Shown here piece by piece: positions 22,801 through 29,889 of a DNA stretch of 64,000 nt (its first letter is position 1; each line of letters begins with the position of its first letter). The stretch covers positions 2,770,415 through 2,834,414 of the forward strand of contig JABAKD010000013.1 of NCBI GenBank assembly GCA_012845835.1, read 5' to 3'. The notes below the pieces were generated by a model. That model was not told the DNA's origin and made no database searches. It worked only from the letters and a program-made list of their open reading frames with translations. The position numbers and the translations under genes were made by a program. Source of the stretch: Undaria pinnatifida. Lineage: Eukaryota; Sar; Phaeophyceae; Laminariales; Alariaceae.

Positions 22801-24926
22801 TCATAGGTCTCAGACCTCCGCATGGGCATGTAGAACACGTGTGCAAAATTTCAGGGTCCATCTCTCAAAACGGCGTGGACATTGGGACTTTGTGCGAAAA
22901 AATGAGTAAGATACGTTATTTCTTTCAAATGACTTGGTTTAGTGTAGGATCCAGTCATTTCGCTAGATTCTGCGTAAATGTTGAACACCGGTAGGTCAGA
23001 TCTTCGTTTTTATGCGCGAGAAATTCTACAGACGTGCCTTGGAGTACGGCCAACCGGATAGAGCAAAATGCGGCGAAATTGTTTTTTCGCCCCCGCTGGG
23101 AAAAAGCCTGGATATTATTGAAAAAGGCCTGTCATTGGTCGATACGAGTTTCTTTCCTAGAGACAGCGGGGGGCGTTTTTCTTTTTTTTCTTTTCAGCCA
23201 TGTCACCCTCTTCCACTGGTCATGGGGGTCAGTATCATACCAAATATTCATTCTTTGAGTAGATATTGCGAGCGGTAATCTTACGGGAGAGTTTTCTTTT
23301 TTCTTTACTTGGACCAGCCTGTACCTGGAATCTAGCATCTAGCTCTTGAGTCAAGTTATTGCCAGCATCTCGCGACAGGTGCCAGAATATCTGACCGTTC
23401 AGCTTCTCAGCATCATCATGTCATGCCTCATAGCCATCGTCATCGTGGGGCCGCGCTATTGATGTGTGCGGGTTTTCGCTTCGAGGTTCGATATCCCTTT
23501 ATCTATCGAGTCGAGCTCGGTAGGGCCCTCTAAAATCTACTGACCACGTTATACACGCCGTGCAGATCGCGATCTGCATGACCTGTATCGTACAGATCAG
23601 TGATGAGGGAAAAAAAATACCTCCAGCATATCGTACACACAATCACACCAAGACGTGTACGCATCACACAGATCGCAGCAGATCAGAGCCAGCCATGCGT
23701 TCATATGCAACCCCCGGTACACGTGAGAAACAGGACCACAACGCGTACATCGCCACTGAGAAACCACGTTGAGAAATTCGGGACCCCACCCAATAGTGGT
23801 ACGGATGATGCAGGTCCGTGCAAATGATCTCAGTGATCTGGGTATCAATAGCGATTTGATCTGTTCCACATGTGTACTTGTAACGTTAACGTTCACAGAG
23901 TCTCCGCAGACACAGCGACGCGCACTGATGGACATTCTAGCGGTTGCTGCAGTTACACTCGTACGTGCTGCTTCAGCTATGGACTCTGAAAGCTACGGAC
24001 ATAACTGCCGTTTAGGGAGGCAACCTTTGACCGACATCGGGGGTATATCGTACGACTCATGCGTCCTCTGCGCAGGCCTGCCAACCCTCCTACCGCGAAA
24101 CACCGCGCCTGCTTTAAGCCTCGATGTAGAAGGGCAGCTTGCCATTTACCGGCTACCAGGTACCAGGGTATTCGACTCTGGAGTTGAGGGTTACTGAGTA
24201 CGATACCACAGCAACTAAGCGTAACATCAACCCAGTCCGTCAAGGTTGAGGGCAAGGCTCTTTCCTCTGACACACAAACAGTGTGCGCCAACCAAAACGG
24301 GCGAATGCCCGCGGTAATACGTACTGGCTACACATGGTGCTTTCGACTACAGCATTACGGGATAGCTACTGGTGTACCTGGTGTGTATAGCAGTGGTGGT
24401 AGGGACGAGGGTACCAGGAGATTTACGGTATGCCATCCATGGGCAAGGCGAGGGGGACACCACAAGACCAGGAGGACGGTTAAAGCAGCGACGATTGAGC
24501 ACGGGCCAAGCAGAAAAAAATGCTGTAAGCTCGAGGCGTGTACGATACGGTGTCAGGGCTGCCGGAGCAAAGCTCAACCAGAGAAAATGTGGTGGCGGGA
24601 CATCAGGTCATTTTCGCATGATCAACATGATGTTTGATTGTAAACTACAGAAGCAGCCCCATCCAGAAATGCTCGCCCAGTCCATCGTCTGCCCTTCGCT
24701 GTCACTAGCCTCTTACCTTCGATCCACCACCGACGCTACCGCGGCTTCCTCTCTTCACTCCGGCCGGGGGAAGGATAGGAGGAGTGACATCGCTGGCGCT
24801 GGGCAAGCCGCGAGGGCTACGTCGCCGTGGGGTACCCTGACTGCTACCAGTGTTTGAACGTGTGGAATCACTGCCACCAGCAACCACATCAGCCGGCTTA
24901 CCGGCAATTCTCGGGGTTCGCGGCAT
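988..24926 (-). CDS. RAD7-like leucine-rich-repeat protein gene (11 exons, 3' end beyond window)
   Basis: Eleven exons on the minus strand join into 723 codons without a stop; every junction uses GT/AG and phases match. The protein begins with a basic, Ser/Pro/Ala-rich region (residues 1-240), then a 'LWPGPFAEARR' segment followed by 'LMDKREEA', a 'PPPIKVEWTPRGRG' stretch, the segment 'IPSLFQHCLNLL', and from about residue 350 onward cysteine-containing LRRs such as 'LRVLRLGTCGRCIGD', 'LERLSLSGLTKLTDKT' and 'LRHLDVSDCTALTD'. This order matches RAD7-type LRR proteins; yeast Rad7 acts with Rad16 in global-genome nucleotide-excision repair and in an elongin-C ubiquitin ligase. LRR content is seen directly; the RAD7 assignment is by pattern recognition, and an AMN1/F-box-LRR relative is the alternative. 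The last exon here ends at a clean donor and no further LRR exon lies in 1-987, so the C-terminus is outside. Introns range from about 0.57 to 4.7 kb. Confidence 0.72.
1964..2633 (-). pseudogene. OTU-domain cysteine protease gene, frameshifted, inside an intron
   Basis: Minus-strand reading from ATG at 2633 gives a Ser/Asn/Asp-rich leader (residues about 20-62) and then an OTU-type core: 'IIPEIGDGACLLRC' with the catalytic-cysteine motif at residue 75 (near 2411), and 'VEEYLHFMS'. The frame is then lost. The continuation lies in another minus frame: 'NVELVAATQLYG' (about 2152-2117) and 'YYPHSFHYASLR' with the expected catalytic histidine near 2020. The switch falls in a TA microsatellite at about 2158-2168, so a two-base slip (or an assembly error there) is the simplest explanation. 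OTU enzymes cleave ubiquitin chains; they also ride in mobile elements of many eukaryotes. No introns. It sits on the same strand as the host gene, between its exons 11 and 10. Confidence 0.7.
2760..4428. other. Intronic sequence without recognised genes
   Basis: Apart from the hairpin at 3023-3062, I see no protein-like frame, splice-flanked exon or RNA gene on either strand. Short (CATATA)-type repeats lie near 3856-3885. Confidence 0.5.
3023..3062. repeat. Perfect 16-bp inverted repeat (hairpin)
   Basis: AAATATGCACTTGGGC at 3023-3038 is followed after 8 bases by its exact complement at 3047-3062. No T-run follows and no gene end is nearby, so it is not an obvious terminator; it may be a relic of a small inverted-repeat element. 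Confidence 0.85.
4429..4596. repeat. Minisatellite, block 1 ('CCATGRCCTGG' units)
   Basis: Imperfect units of about 30-37 bases, each with 'AAAATAACCAAGAAT', 'CCCATAGCCTGG' or a close variant. A second block of the same unit lies at 4735-4965. The unit core resembles the 'AATCCCATGGCC' part of family A, so the minisatellite may have grown from such a copy. Confidence 0.8.
4597..4734 (+). repeat. Dispersed repeat, copy 1 (second copy at 18207)
   Basis: Starts GCATTAGCTGCGTCAGC and runs through 'CCAGAGTGACTGGAGCC' to 'CGAGTTTATGCGGGAAC'. A clearly homologous, about 80 percent similar sequence is at 18207-18345. Here it separates two blocks of one minisatellite, as if inserted into it. Confidence 0.75.
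4735..4965. repeat. Minisatellite, block 2
   Basis: Seven or so imperfect units of about 30-33 bases with 'AAGAACCCCATGGCC' or variants, continuing the array of block 1. Confidence 0.8.
5880..6095. repeat. ATGAT/TATGAT-type imperfect microsatellite
   Basis: About 215 bases made of variants of ATGATCTATATG. It ends only about 50 bases from the donor site of exon 10 of the RAD7-like gene (6143). Confidence 0.8.
6143..6301 (-). CDS. Exon 10 of the RAD7-like gene (LRRs)
   Basis: 53 codons, acceptor CGTATAG|GCT, donor CAG|GTGTGT, phase 0/0. Two LRRs: 'LRHLDVSDCTALTDASL' and 'LESLSLGMCPLFSTGVI'. The donor lies next to an imperfect ATGAT/TATGAT microsatellite (5880-6090), so the intron begins almost at once with satellite-like DNA. 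Confidence 0.8.
6302..7190. other. Intronic sequence, no exon seen
   Basis: Mixed-composition intron with a C-rich tract at 6754-6780. No splice-flanked LRR segment is present and exon 9 already joins exon 10 in phase. Confidence 0.5.
7195..7560 (+). repeat. Family H repeat, unit type 1
   Basis: The stretch from TTTGATAATGCCAAGAGC to the CGGCACCG-rich part recurs at 26270-26590 with the same order of motifs (ACTTACGCC-like segment, GTGTGCTTGTTGGCG, GATCG, then GCACGG-rich DNA and GCTGCGCTGCTG). 'TACCTGGTA' marks are frequent in it. Confidence 0.7.
7595..8440 (+). repeat. Family H, two tandem units of about 445-480 bp
   Basis: Unit 1 (about 7600-7945) and unit 2 (about 8045-8430) share 'GTACAGCAGCAGTAG', 'ATGACACTTCGAACG', a block of GCACGGCAC repeats, 'GGCGCTGC', 'GCTGAGCGGAGCCGAG' and 'AGAGTTCCGCAAGTA' in order. 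The long Ala/Cys/Pro open frames here come from the GC-rich repeats and are not genes. Confidence 0.85.
8543..8656 (-). CDS. Exon 9 of the RAD7-like gene (LRRs)
   Basis: 38 codons, acceptor ATAAAAG|ACG, donor GAG|GTGAGT, phase 0/0. Reads 'TDCIHLGPNELGALAG' and the LRR 'LERLSLSGLTKLTDKTLRE'. It is too short to appear as a long open frame; the acceptor lacks a strong pyrimidine tract. Confidence 0.78.
8657..9440. other. Intron 8-9 region, nothing recognised
   Basis: Contains a short AGGC run near 8770-8790 and 'AGTGCCGGTTGCC'-like repeats near 8860-8990. No exon is needed here because exons 8 and 9 join in phase. Confidence 0.5.
9441..9604 (-). CDS. Exon 8 of the RAD7-like gene (LRRs)
   Basis: 164 bases, acceptor CTTGAAG|GTACCT, donor CTG|GTAAGC, phase 1 to 0. 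It joins exon 7 as 'ETAALAGTYQLTDAG' and continues 'VLGLLSCCPKLTGLEIP', an almost canonical AMN1/RAD7 LRR, then 'SRITRKSLDRM' and 'GSALTSLSL'. A second AG twelve bases downstream (TATCAG|CTG) would break phase. Confidence 0.8.
9605..12059. other. Intron 7-8 region with degenerate repeats
   Basis: No gene seen. 10040-10090 holds a 19-base near-duplicate ('CCGCCTTATRGAGGCAT'). 10600-11010 is sprinkled with GGTACGGTGCGG-type motifs, reverse-complement relatives of those at 14700-14830. 11470-11960 is A-rich on the plus strand (low-complexity frames on both strands). Confidence 0.5.
12060..12276 (-). CDS. Exon 7 of the RAD7-like gene (LRRs)
   Basis: 72 codons plus one base, acceptor CTTTGCAG|GCC, donor GCGG|GTGAGG, phase 0 to 1. 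Begins 'ALARLSEPGVSELVLPDC' and contains the clear cysteine LRR 'LRVLRLGTCGRCIGD' and 'GLPRLETAALAG'. It is the only complete copy of a sequence whose 5' half is repeated several times just upstream (12421-12990). Confidence 0.8.
12200..13135 (-). repeat. Tandem array of degenerate LRR-exon starts with G-rich spacers
   Basis: Units of roughly 120-240 bases repeat four to five times. Each contains some of: a minus-strand 3' splice site plus the first 20 or so codons of exon 7, a GGTCGGTGGGGACGACGAC-type piece, 'GGCCGATTCCGGGG', and a G-rich tract. Coding-like copies are exon 7 itself (12276), 12421-12442 ('ALKRLAQP'), 12715-12783 ('SLERLFETGVSELVLPDC') and 12925-12990 ('AFERLSAPGVSELVFPDC'). 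All keep CAG at the same place and phase 0. Only exon 7 continues into a full LRR and a donor. Confidence 0.8.
13549..13618 (-). CDS. Exon 6 of the RAD7-like gene
   Basis: 70 bases, acceptor GCTCCAG|GGATGT, donor GAG|GTGAAG, phase 2 to 0. With the previous exon it reads 'ESLGDVSPVVRNHLAG' and continues 'VLCRQLKLTTE'. Too short for an ordinary open-frame search; found by following phase and family pattern. Confidence 0.72.
13636..13846. repeat. CAG-rich region with (CAG) run
   Basis: Interrupted AGCAGCAG tracts culminate in about eleven perfect CAG units near 13806-13840. It lies in the intron between exons 5 and 6, so the poly-Cys/Leu/Gln frames are not translated in the gene model. Confidence 0.8.
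14195..14313 (-). CDS. Exon 5 of the RAD7-like gene
   Basis: 39 codons plus two bases, acceptor CTTCCCAG|GTG behind a long poly-C tract, donor CGG|GTGAGA, phase 0 to 2. It encodes 'VEWTPRGRGSRSGKSN' followed by 'AIPSLFQHCLNLLSDN' and 'FDHIESLG', the entry helix of RAD7-type LRR domains ('sLxxLClxxl..N.d.iesLgdv'). Confidence 0.72.
14697..14835. repeat. ACCGCAACGT-type tandem repeat
   Basis: Short units such as 'CGTACCGCACCGCAA' repeat several times; the reverse complement type appears at 10600-11010. The open frames over it are repeat artefacts. Confidence 0.75.
15295..15613 (+). mobile_element. tRNA-derived SINE with poly(A) tail, copy 1
   Basis: The head CGGTCGCCCCGGTGGC carries a pol III A-box-like 'TGGCGTATTAGG' and a perfect B-box 'GAGTTCGAATCC' about 50 bases later, as in a tRNA. 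A non-tRNA body follows and the element ends in 19 A (15595-15613). A full-length homologue lies in minus orientation at 31472-31785. A SINE is transcribed by RNA polymerase III and moved by LINE enzymes. Confidence 0.85.
15720..15842 (-). CDS. Exon 4 of the RAD7-like gene
   Basis: 41 codons, acceptor CCTCTTAG|CTG, donor AAG|GTATGC, phase 0/0. It reads 'LMDKREEAAALRES', then an acidic 'ARSDDDSDPEGEK' and 'TPPPIK'. The charged helix continues the 'WPGPFAEARR' of exon 3, and 'PPPIK' runs into 'VEWTPRGRG' of exon 5, which supports both joins. It is not visible as a 60-codon open frame because it is short. Confidence 0.7.
16122..16200. repeat. 20-22 bp tandem repeat ('CTATTGGGTAGCTA')
   Basis: About four imperfect units, each a variant of GGGCTATTGGGTAGCTACT, head to tail. 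Confidence 0.8.
17850..18016. repeat. Long polypyrimidine (TTTTC) tract
   Basis: About 165 bases almost free of purines on the plus strand, built from TTTTC/TTCTT units. Minus-strand frames over it are Lys/Glu-rich by composition only. Such tracts can form triplex DNA. Confidence 0.8.
18207..18345 (+). repeat. Dispersed repeat, copy 2 (first copy at 4597)
   Basis: Starts GCATTAATTGCGTCAGC and shares 'CCAGAGTGACTGGAGCC' and 'GTCCTGTGACCA' with 4597-4734, in the same orientation. It is followed by a CAACAA-rich stretch. Confidence 0.75.
18863..19081 (-). CDS. Exon 3 of the RAD7-like gene ('WPGPF' segment)
   Basis: 73 codons from acceptor TATGCAG|GTA to donor AGG|GTGAGT, phase 0/0. It carries an Arg-Gly-rich 'GSGRGPGNARGRG' stretch and ends 'PELWPGPFAEARR', a linker typical of RAD7-type LRR proteins just before the charged helix of the next exon. 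A competing frame ('EKLRRNCGLVLLQRLAG') is also open, but only the chosen frame joins the next exon in phase. Confidence 0.65.
19190..20240. repeat. Old tandem array, period about 110-180 bp
   Basis: A module like 'GATGCTTGACAGGGT...GGGAAACAGGCA' recurs near 19266, 19442, 19559, 19690, 20038 and, weakly, 20200, with 'GAGCTAAGGA'-type and 'CTCGTGTTAGCGCG'-type modules between. Units differ by a quarter or more, so the array is ancient. It lies in the intron between exons 2 and 3. Confidence 0.7.
20627..20801 (-). other. Possible small extra exons of the RAD7-like gene
   Basis: Two short pieces have strong minus-strand splice sites: 20781-20801 (21 bases, TTTTAG|ACCCCC to CCC|GTAAGT, phase neutral) and 20627-20666 (40 bases, TATCCAG|CAGGGA to CGG|GTAACT, reading 'QGEAADAAENELSG'). 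The second changes phase and would need the next acceptor to shift four bases to 19077. Exon 2 joins the exon at 19081 in frame without either, so they are optional, perhaps alternative exons. Confidence 0.25.
20864..21175 (-). CDS. Exon 2 of the RAD7-like gene (Ala/Glu-rich)
   Basis: 104 codons from acceptor CCGCCAG|GCC to donor AAG|GTGAGTC, phase 0 in and out. Reads 'APKRGGNGSPSASA', a long Ala/Asp stretch with a 'KEEEGEEGSGG' acidic patch, and ends 'RREAFAK'. It is low complexity and probably disordered. The flanking splice sites are good and phase connects K to A of exon 2 and then directly to exon at 19081. An alternative upstream start (ATG at 21498, 21324-21498, donor CC|GTAAGC) is out of phase with this acceptor. 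Confidence 0.5.
21176..24716. other. Intron 1 of the RAD7-like gene
   Basis: About 3.5 kb. Two stretches (21940-22310 and 23000-23340) share short motifs such as 'GCGGCGAAATT', but I could not align them as a repeat. 24150-24420 carries 'TACCAGGTACCAGG' marks of family H. Candidate first exon 21324-21498 ('MATSEETALTQATRKD') has a good donor but fits no downstream acceptor in phase. Confidence 0.45.
24717..24926 (-). CDS. Exon 1 of the RAD7-like gene (start codon)
   Basis: 70 codons beginning 'MPRTPRIAGKPADV' and ending 'SVGGGSK' at donor AAG|GTAAGA, phase 0. An in-frame TGA lies 30 bases upstream of the ATG with no AG between them, so this is a true first coding exon, not an internal one. 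Composition is Arg/Pro/Ser/Gly-rich and probably disordered. Its link to exon 2 rests on matching phase 0 and a similar composition; about 3.5 kb of intron separates them. Confidence 0.5.
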
Positions 24927-25593
24927 GTTAATATGCCAGACAGAGGGTATATATCACTTCGCACAGCCGTCACAGCTTCAGTCAGCGCCGACAGTGAGTG
25001 CGTATGCCAAATTGGGGTCAAATAGAGCTTTGTTCCTGCGAGCGCGCGGGCGGGAGTTCGGCTCAAAATCGAGGGCTGGTTTTCCGTAATATTTGTAGGC
25101 GTTTTGCCTGGATGTGTCAAATATTGAATAAGGAGATATATGCCCGACGAACCCTCGACGGACAACCGCTCCAGGTCGCTTCAGCAGAGCGCGGAGTGTT
25201 CACTATCGCGTGGCTCACCGTCGAGGGACCTTAATTCAAGCTACCCGTAGTGTTGTGGTGGTAATATGACTGCTGGGCGTAACTGACTTCCTCTGAAATT
25301 TCTTCTGGGATGGATCGATCTACGAACGCGGCGCGAAAACGCTACGGCGAGAAACAGGCGAGAAAAAAATACGTAACTGACGTAAACTTTCTTGCCACTT
25401 CGAGTACAGGTACGCGAGTAAGATGCTCGTCCACTCTTGTCAGATCAATTACGCATGTATGTGTGGGTTCACATAGCCGAAACTGGACTAATGGGAGGGT
25501 TAGGAAAGGAGTAATGGTGCCTGTGCACAGCATATATATCCGCCCAACGGTCCCAGAACGTATAGTATGTCATGACTGATACGACGATACGTA

Positions 25594-25829
25594 CCTATCT
25601 GAGCATCGCGCGGATCCTGTAGAAAGATCCAGAATCCCAACACGTCGCACACATTGTTCTCGCCTTTTCCAGCACACCTCGCGTTACGTCTCCCACCAGC
25701 ACTGATCCGGATGCTCACCCGCAAAGAGCCCCCGAGAGACGCTTCGACGTCTTCCTGTTCCACGGCATCTTCGATCTCTGCCGATGTGTTCATTCCCCAC
25801 GCCAATTTCTGAAAATGGATGGTATGAAC
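25594..25829 (-). CDS. Two candidate exons of an unrecognised upstream gene
   Basis: 25740-25829: acceptor ATTTTCAG|AAA, reading 'KLAWGMNTSAEIEDAVEQ', ending 'GGSLR' at donor CGG|GTGAGC. 25594-25615: acceptor TTTCTACAG|GAT, 'DPRDAQI', donor ATAG|GTACGT. Splice sites are good, protein sense moderate. They lie upstream of the RAD7-like ATG at 24926, which has an in-frame stop before it, so they belong to another transcript or a 5' UTR. Confidence 0.3.
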
Positions 25830-26269
25830 TCGATACATGTATTGATTGCTATTGACAGTGGATTGTAGTCTAGTCTATATTCCAACATACACTGCAGTTG
25901 ATTCATTGGCCATGCTCGTTTTCTTCTGCGTGGAACGAGGCCATTCGCGCTGGGGGCCTCAAACGAATAATGAGAACGTCATTTCCCCCCATCCGAGTAG
26001 CCCGTGCTAGCTGGTAGACGACGTCACCCCGCCACGGAAAGGAAATCCGAGCGGAAGAGAGTCACAAACAAGCGTGAATGGCGGATCTCGCGGCACCGTA
26101 TGCAGCTCTCCACGGAAATACGTAACACATACGATAGCGCAAATAGTGGGTACTACAAGGGCTCCGTTCCGCGGGCGGCTGAACCGCCCGCAATGCTTGC
26201 GCAAGGAAGAATGCGACTAAACATGTTAAGGGGGCAGAAAGAAGAGACCCATGTTTTGGTGCGGACAGC

Positions 26270-26595
26270 GTTTTGATAATGCCAAGAGCTGCTTGTGCAG
26301 AGCAAATTGCCCTGTCTGTGCTGTGCTGTGTGCTTGTTGGCGGTGTAACGTTTTGATCGGCATTACAGGTGTAATTTGCGTGGGGGGCAATAAATGGGGA
26401 CCGACATAGATAGATCAAATGAATAACAAGCAAACAGAAGGGTATATATAACACGTATACCCCTGGTACTGCTGTATGTTCGAAATAAAGCACAGCGCAG
26501 CACGACACAGAACCGCAGCGCAGGGCAAGGCACGGCACGGCACCGCACGGCACCGCACGGCGCTGCTGCGCGCTGCTGGGCTACATATTGCGGGG
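26270..26595 (+). repeat. Family H repeat copy
   Basis: Matches 7195-7560 from TTTTGATAATGCCAAGAGC through 'TGTGTGCTTGTTGGCG' to a GCACGGCACCGCACGG block and 'GGCGCTGCTGCG'. Confidence 0.75.
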
Positions 26596-26619
26596 CTGAT
26601 CTCAGCTGGGCATCACACG

Positions 26620-26870
26620 TGCTACGATAGCGGTATCACTTTTCGTCTGAATTGGGTCCTGAATGACGGGGCTCCTTGACCCAAAATCGCCGGAAATAGG
26701 TTATTGTTTTGCATGATAATCGTTGTACTGTATATCTAAGCCATGGGATTCATCATCCGGTACAAGTAGCAATTTTGCTCTCTTCAGAAAACAGCTTTTT
26801 TTTGGGGAGTTTCAAGCTCTTAAAAGTGAAGAACATCTGATTCAGAAAAAAAACGTGGTGCACCTCTATT
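26620..26870 (+). mobile_element. MITE-like family A, copy 1
   Basis: Starts GCTACGATAGCGGTATC, contains 'ATGACGGGGCTCCTTGA', 'GCATGATAATCG', 'GCCATGGGATTCATC' and ends 'GTGGTGCACCTCTAT'. It shares order and length with copies at 43234, 45961 (minus), 46912 and 57641 (minus). It has no coding capacity. Confidence 0.75.
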
Positions 26871-26999
26871 ATTATCACTATTATTTTTTTTGCCCTCGGC
26901 GACAACATAGCGTAGATGCCGTTCCGATGTAAATCGAATATCCTTCCATAGAGCAGTAGGGTCTATCGTAGCACGCGTCGCGTGCATTTCAATTCAACA

Positions 27000-27830
27000 C
27001 CGCGTTGTACCTGGTATGTACAAACCTGGTGTAGTAGTACCGGTACGTAGTATTAATTCTCTAAAAAAAACAAACTGAGAAGCGCTGGAGAAGCGCTGTT
27101 TCGGGCATTAGAGCCCCCCACTCAGCCGTCCGTAGAGGAGAATATATTACATTTAGTCTGGAAACAAACACAAATAAATGGAGGCCGCACAGGAAGTCGA
27201 TACTATTTGTATGTAGGTCTATAGGACTATCAACTAGACCTCAGAGTCAATGCTGTGACTTTGTGGTCTAGTGGATTGACTAATGTATGATTTGGAGCCT
27301 GATGTGCGTGGGTTCTAATCCCGGTGTCATCGAAAAAAAATATAGTATTGATACTCATAAAAAAACATTGATAGTGTACGCATAGAAGATGGAGAAGCAC
27401 GACACCACACGGCGCTGGGCTGCGCTGCCCTGCTGGACCATGTATAGCTGGCCTGATCTGAGCTGCGAGCGTGCATTGTGATTCAACACCGTAGCACTTG
27501 GTTTTTACAAACCTAGTAGTGGTGTGGCAGAACCGGTACGTGCTACTGAATTTTGAAGAAAAAATCTGAGAAGGGATGAGAAGCGCGTGTTTCAGGCGTT
27601 CGAGTCCCCCGCTCAGCCGTGCGGGAGGAGAAATATATTCAAGTTAGTGTGGGAATCAAAAATAGATGTAGGCCGCTCATCATGATATCGACATTTCTAT
27701 TTGTAAGTAGGTCTAAATGACTACCCACTGACCACAGAGTCGCTGTGACTTTGTGGTCTAGTGGGTAGACTGTCTGCTTCTGAGCCTGGCTTGCGTGGGA
27801 TCGAATGCTGGTCTCATCGAAATAAATATG
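27000..27830 (+). repeat. Two tandem units of about 485 bp with tRNA-like ends
   Basis: Units 27000-27345 and 27480-27830 share 'ATTCAACACCG', 'ACCGGTACGT', 'GAGAAGCGC', 'CTCAGCCGT', 'GGAGAATATATT' or a variant, and end in a tRNA-like segment with A-box 'TGGTCTAGTGG' and B-box-like 'GGTTCTAATCCC' or 'GGATCGAATGC'. The 27400-27470 spacer resembles family H. I read each unit as a SINE fused to other repeat DNA; the tRNA part is too diverged for a working tRNA gene. Confidence 0.7.
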
Positions 27831-27834
27831 AATA

Positions 27835-29095
27835 TATATGTCATCATTGTTTTTTTCGGGGATTCGTTCAGGAGTTTTTTTTCGTCTCGGGATCAGTATG
27901 AGATTCTAGGAACTAGAATTTTCTGTCAAATAGCTTCGTTCGAGCGCCGTCACCGGGGGGCGGCTCCAACGCCCCTTGTCCTGTCGTATCCGTGCCGCAC
28001 CTCGACGTGAACGCGGACGGATGCCGAGCAAGACAAGCTAAAAGTTGCAAAATATTGCATGTCAAGGAGGAGTTTTTGAGATTTTGGTTGTATCTTGACG
28101 TCTGCAGTGCCTGGATGATTTACAAAATTGGCATCATTTCCAAGTAGTAGTTGCTAATGTTTTGATGTTCGCGGTGGCATACTGTCGCGCGTTTGTTTTG
28201 CTTGACGTCTTCAGAGCTTGAGCGTTTGTTTGTTTTGTTTGGCGACTGCAGGGCTTGAACGAACGAAAGCCCAACTTCAAAAAGTCCTCGGGGGGCGGCT
28301 CCAACGCCCATCGCCCTTTTTTTATCCGTTGGGCACCTCGACGTGAATGCGGATGGAAGCTGAGCGAAACAAGGGAGAGGTTGCAAAAATAGTGTATTTT
28401 GAGGAAGTAATCTTGCGACTTCGACTGTATCCTAACGTTTGCAGAGTCTGGATAATTTCCAACATTGGCATCTTTTCCAAACGGTAGGCAGTTGCTGAAG
28501 TTTTCAATTTTGCGGTGGTATACTGTCGAGCGTTTGTTTTGCTTGACGTCTGCAGGGCTTGAGCGCGTGTTATTATACCAGTAGTAGATCGCTCCAACTT
28601 GTCTTTTTAGTTTGTTTCGCTTGACGCCTGTAGAGCTTGAGCTTTTGTTTGATTTGCTTGACGTCTGCAGGGCTTGAACGAACGAAACTCCAAGAAGTCT
28701 TCGGGGGGCGGCTCCAACGCGTACAAGTCTTCCGGGGGCGGCTCCAATGCCCCTCGCCCTTCCTTATCCGTTGGGCACCTCGACGTAAACGCGGATGGAA
28801 GGTGAGCGAGACAAGAGAGAAGTTGCAAAATATTGTACTTTGAGGAGGTAGTATTGCGACTTCGGTTGTATCGTGAACGTCTGCAGCGTCTGAATAATTT
28901 CCAACATTGGCATCATTTCCAAACGGTAAGTAGTTGCTAAAAATTTGAATTTTGCGGTGGTATACTGTCGAGCGTTTGTTTTGCTTGACGTCTGCAGGGC
29001 TTGAGCGCGTGATATTATACCAGTATTGGATCGCTCTAGTTCATCTTTATGTATTACTGGGCTTGGTGCTGTTGAAGTGTTTCTCATTTCTAGCG
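27835..29095 (+). repeat. Tandem array around the core 'CGGGGGGCGGCTCC'
   Basis: Three units of about 340-430 bases, cores near 27953, 28290 and 28703 (the last with a short internal duplication). Each has the core, 'TTGGGCACCTCGACGT' or variant, 'GTTGCAAAATA', 'CCAACATTGGCATC', 'GGTGGTATACTGTCG' and 'TTTGCTTGACGTCTGCAGG'. The core recurs outside the array near 29950 and 32740. Confidence 0.8.
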
Positions 29096-29889
29096 TGCTT
29101 GGTCTGCGCGTCAACCTGATATAGGCTCAAAATTGATTTTTTTTGCGCGACCATTACGCAAATAACTTCTGCAGGAGTTGTGAAGAATGTGTATAACTTC
29201 GGGTGAATACGCACATGAAAATATTATATCGGAAAAAATAATATTAATTGGGTATGCGCCAACAACAACGTTCAACAACGATGGACAACCTACAGAAAGA
29301 AATAAACAAATAACGCGTGAGCGATGACGTGGTTGTCGTACACGTATATACTACGACATCTGCGAAAGGTTCCCCATGGCCGGGAATGAAGGTGGGGATA
29401 CAAGTATATTTTAGAAGTAAAATTCTAGACGGACACCCTTTGTAAACGGATATAAAAATGCCTAGATAACGTACATGATGCAAATGACCAGCTGAATTGC
29501 GACCGCGTAAATAATTGCCAGATTAGCTAGTAGGCTTTGACCCAATAGGCCAATGTTTTTGCGCGACCCATTTTGCAAGTAACTAGCCAAATTGCGGTTG
29601 TTTTGCTTGACGTCTTCTGCAGGGCTTGAACGAATATAACACGGAACGTTGCGAGTAGTTGTGAAGAATGCAATGTAAGAAGAAGGTTAAAAAGGCTGCA
29701 AGGCGAACATGATACGTCTATCTAGAAGATTACGTGTTATACCAGTAGTAGATCGCTCTAATTCGTCTTTTTGTATTATTGCGTTTGGTGCTGTGGAAAT
29801 GTTTCTCGTTTTGAACGTGCTTGGTCTGCACGTCAACCTGATATAGATAGGCTCAAAACAGTTTTTTTGCGCGACCTTAATACGCAAAT

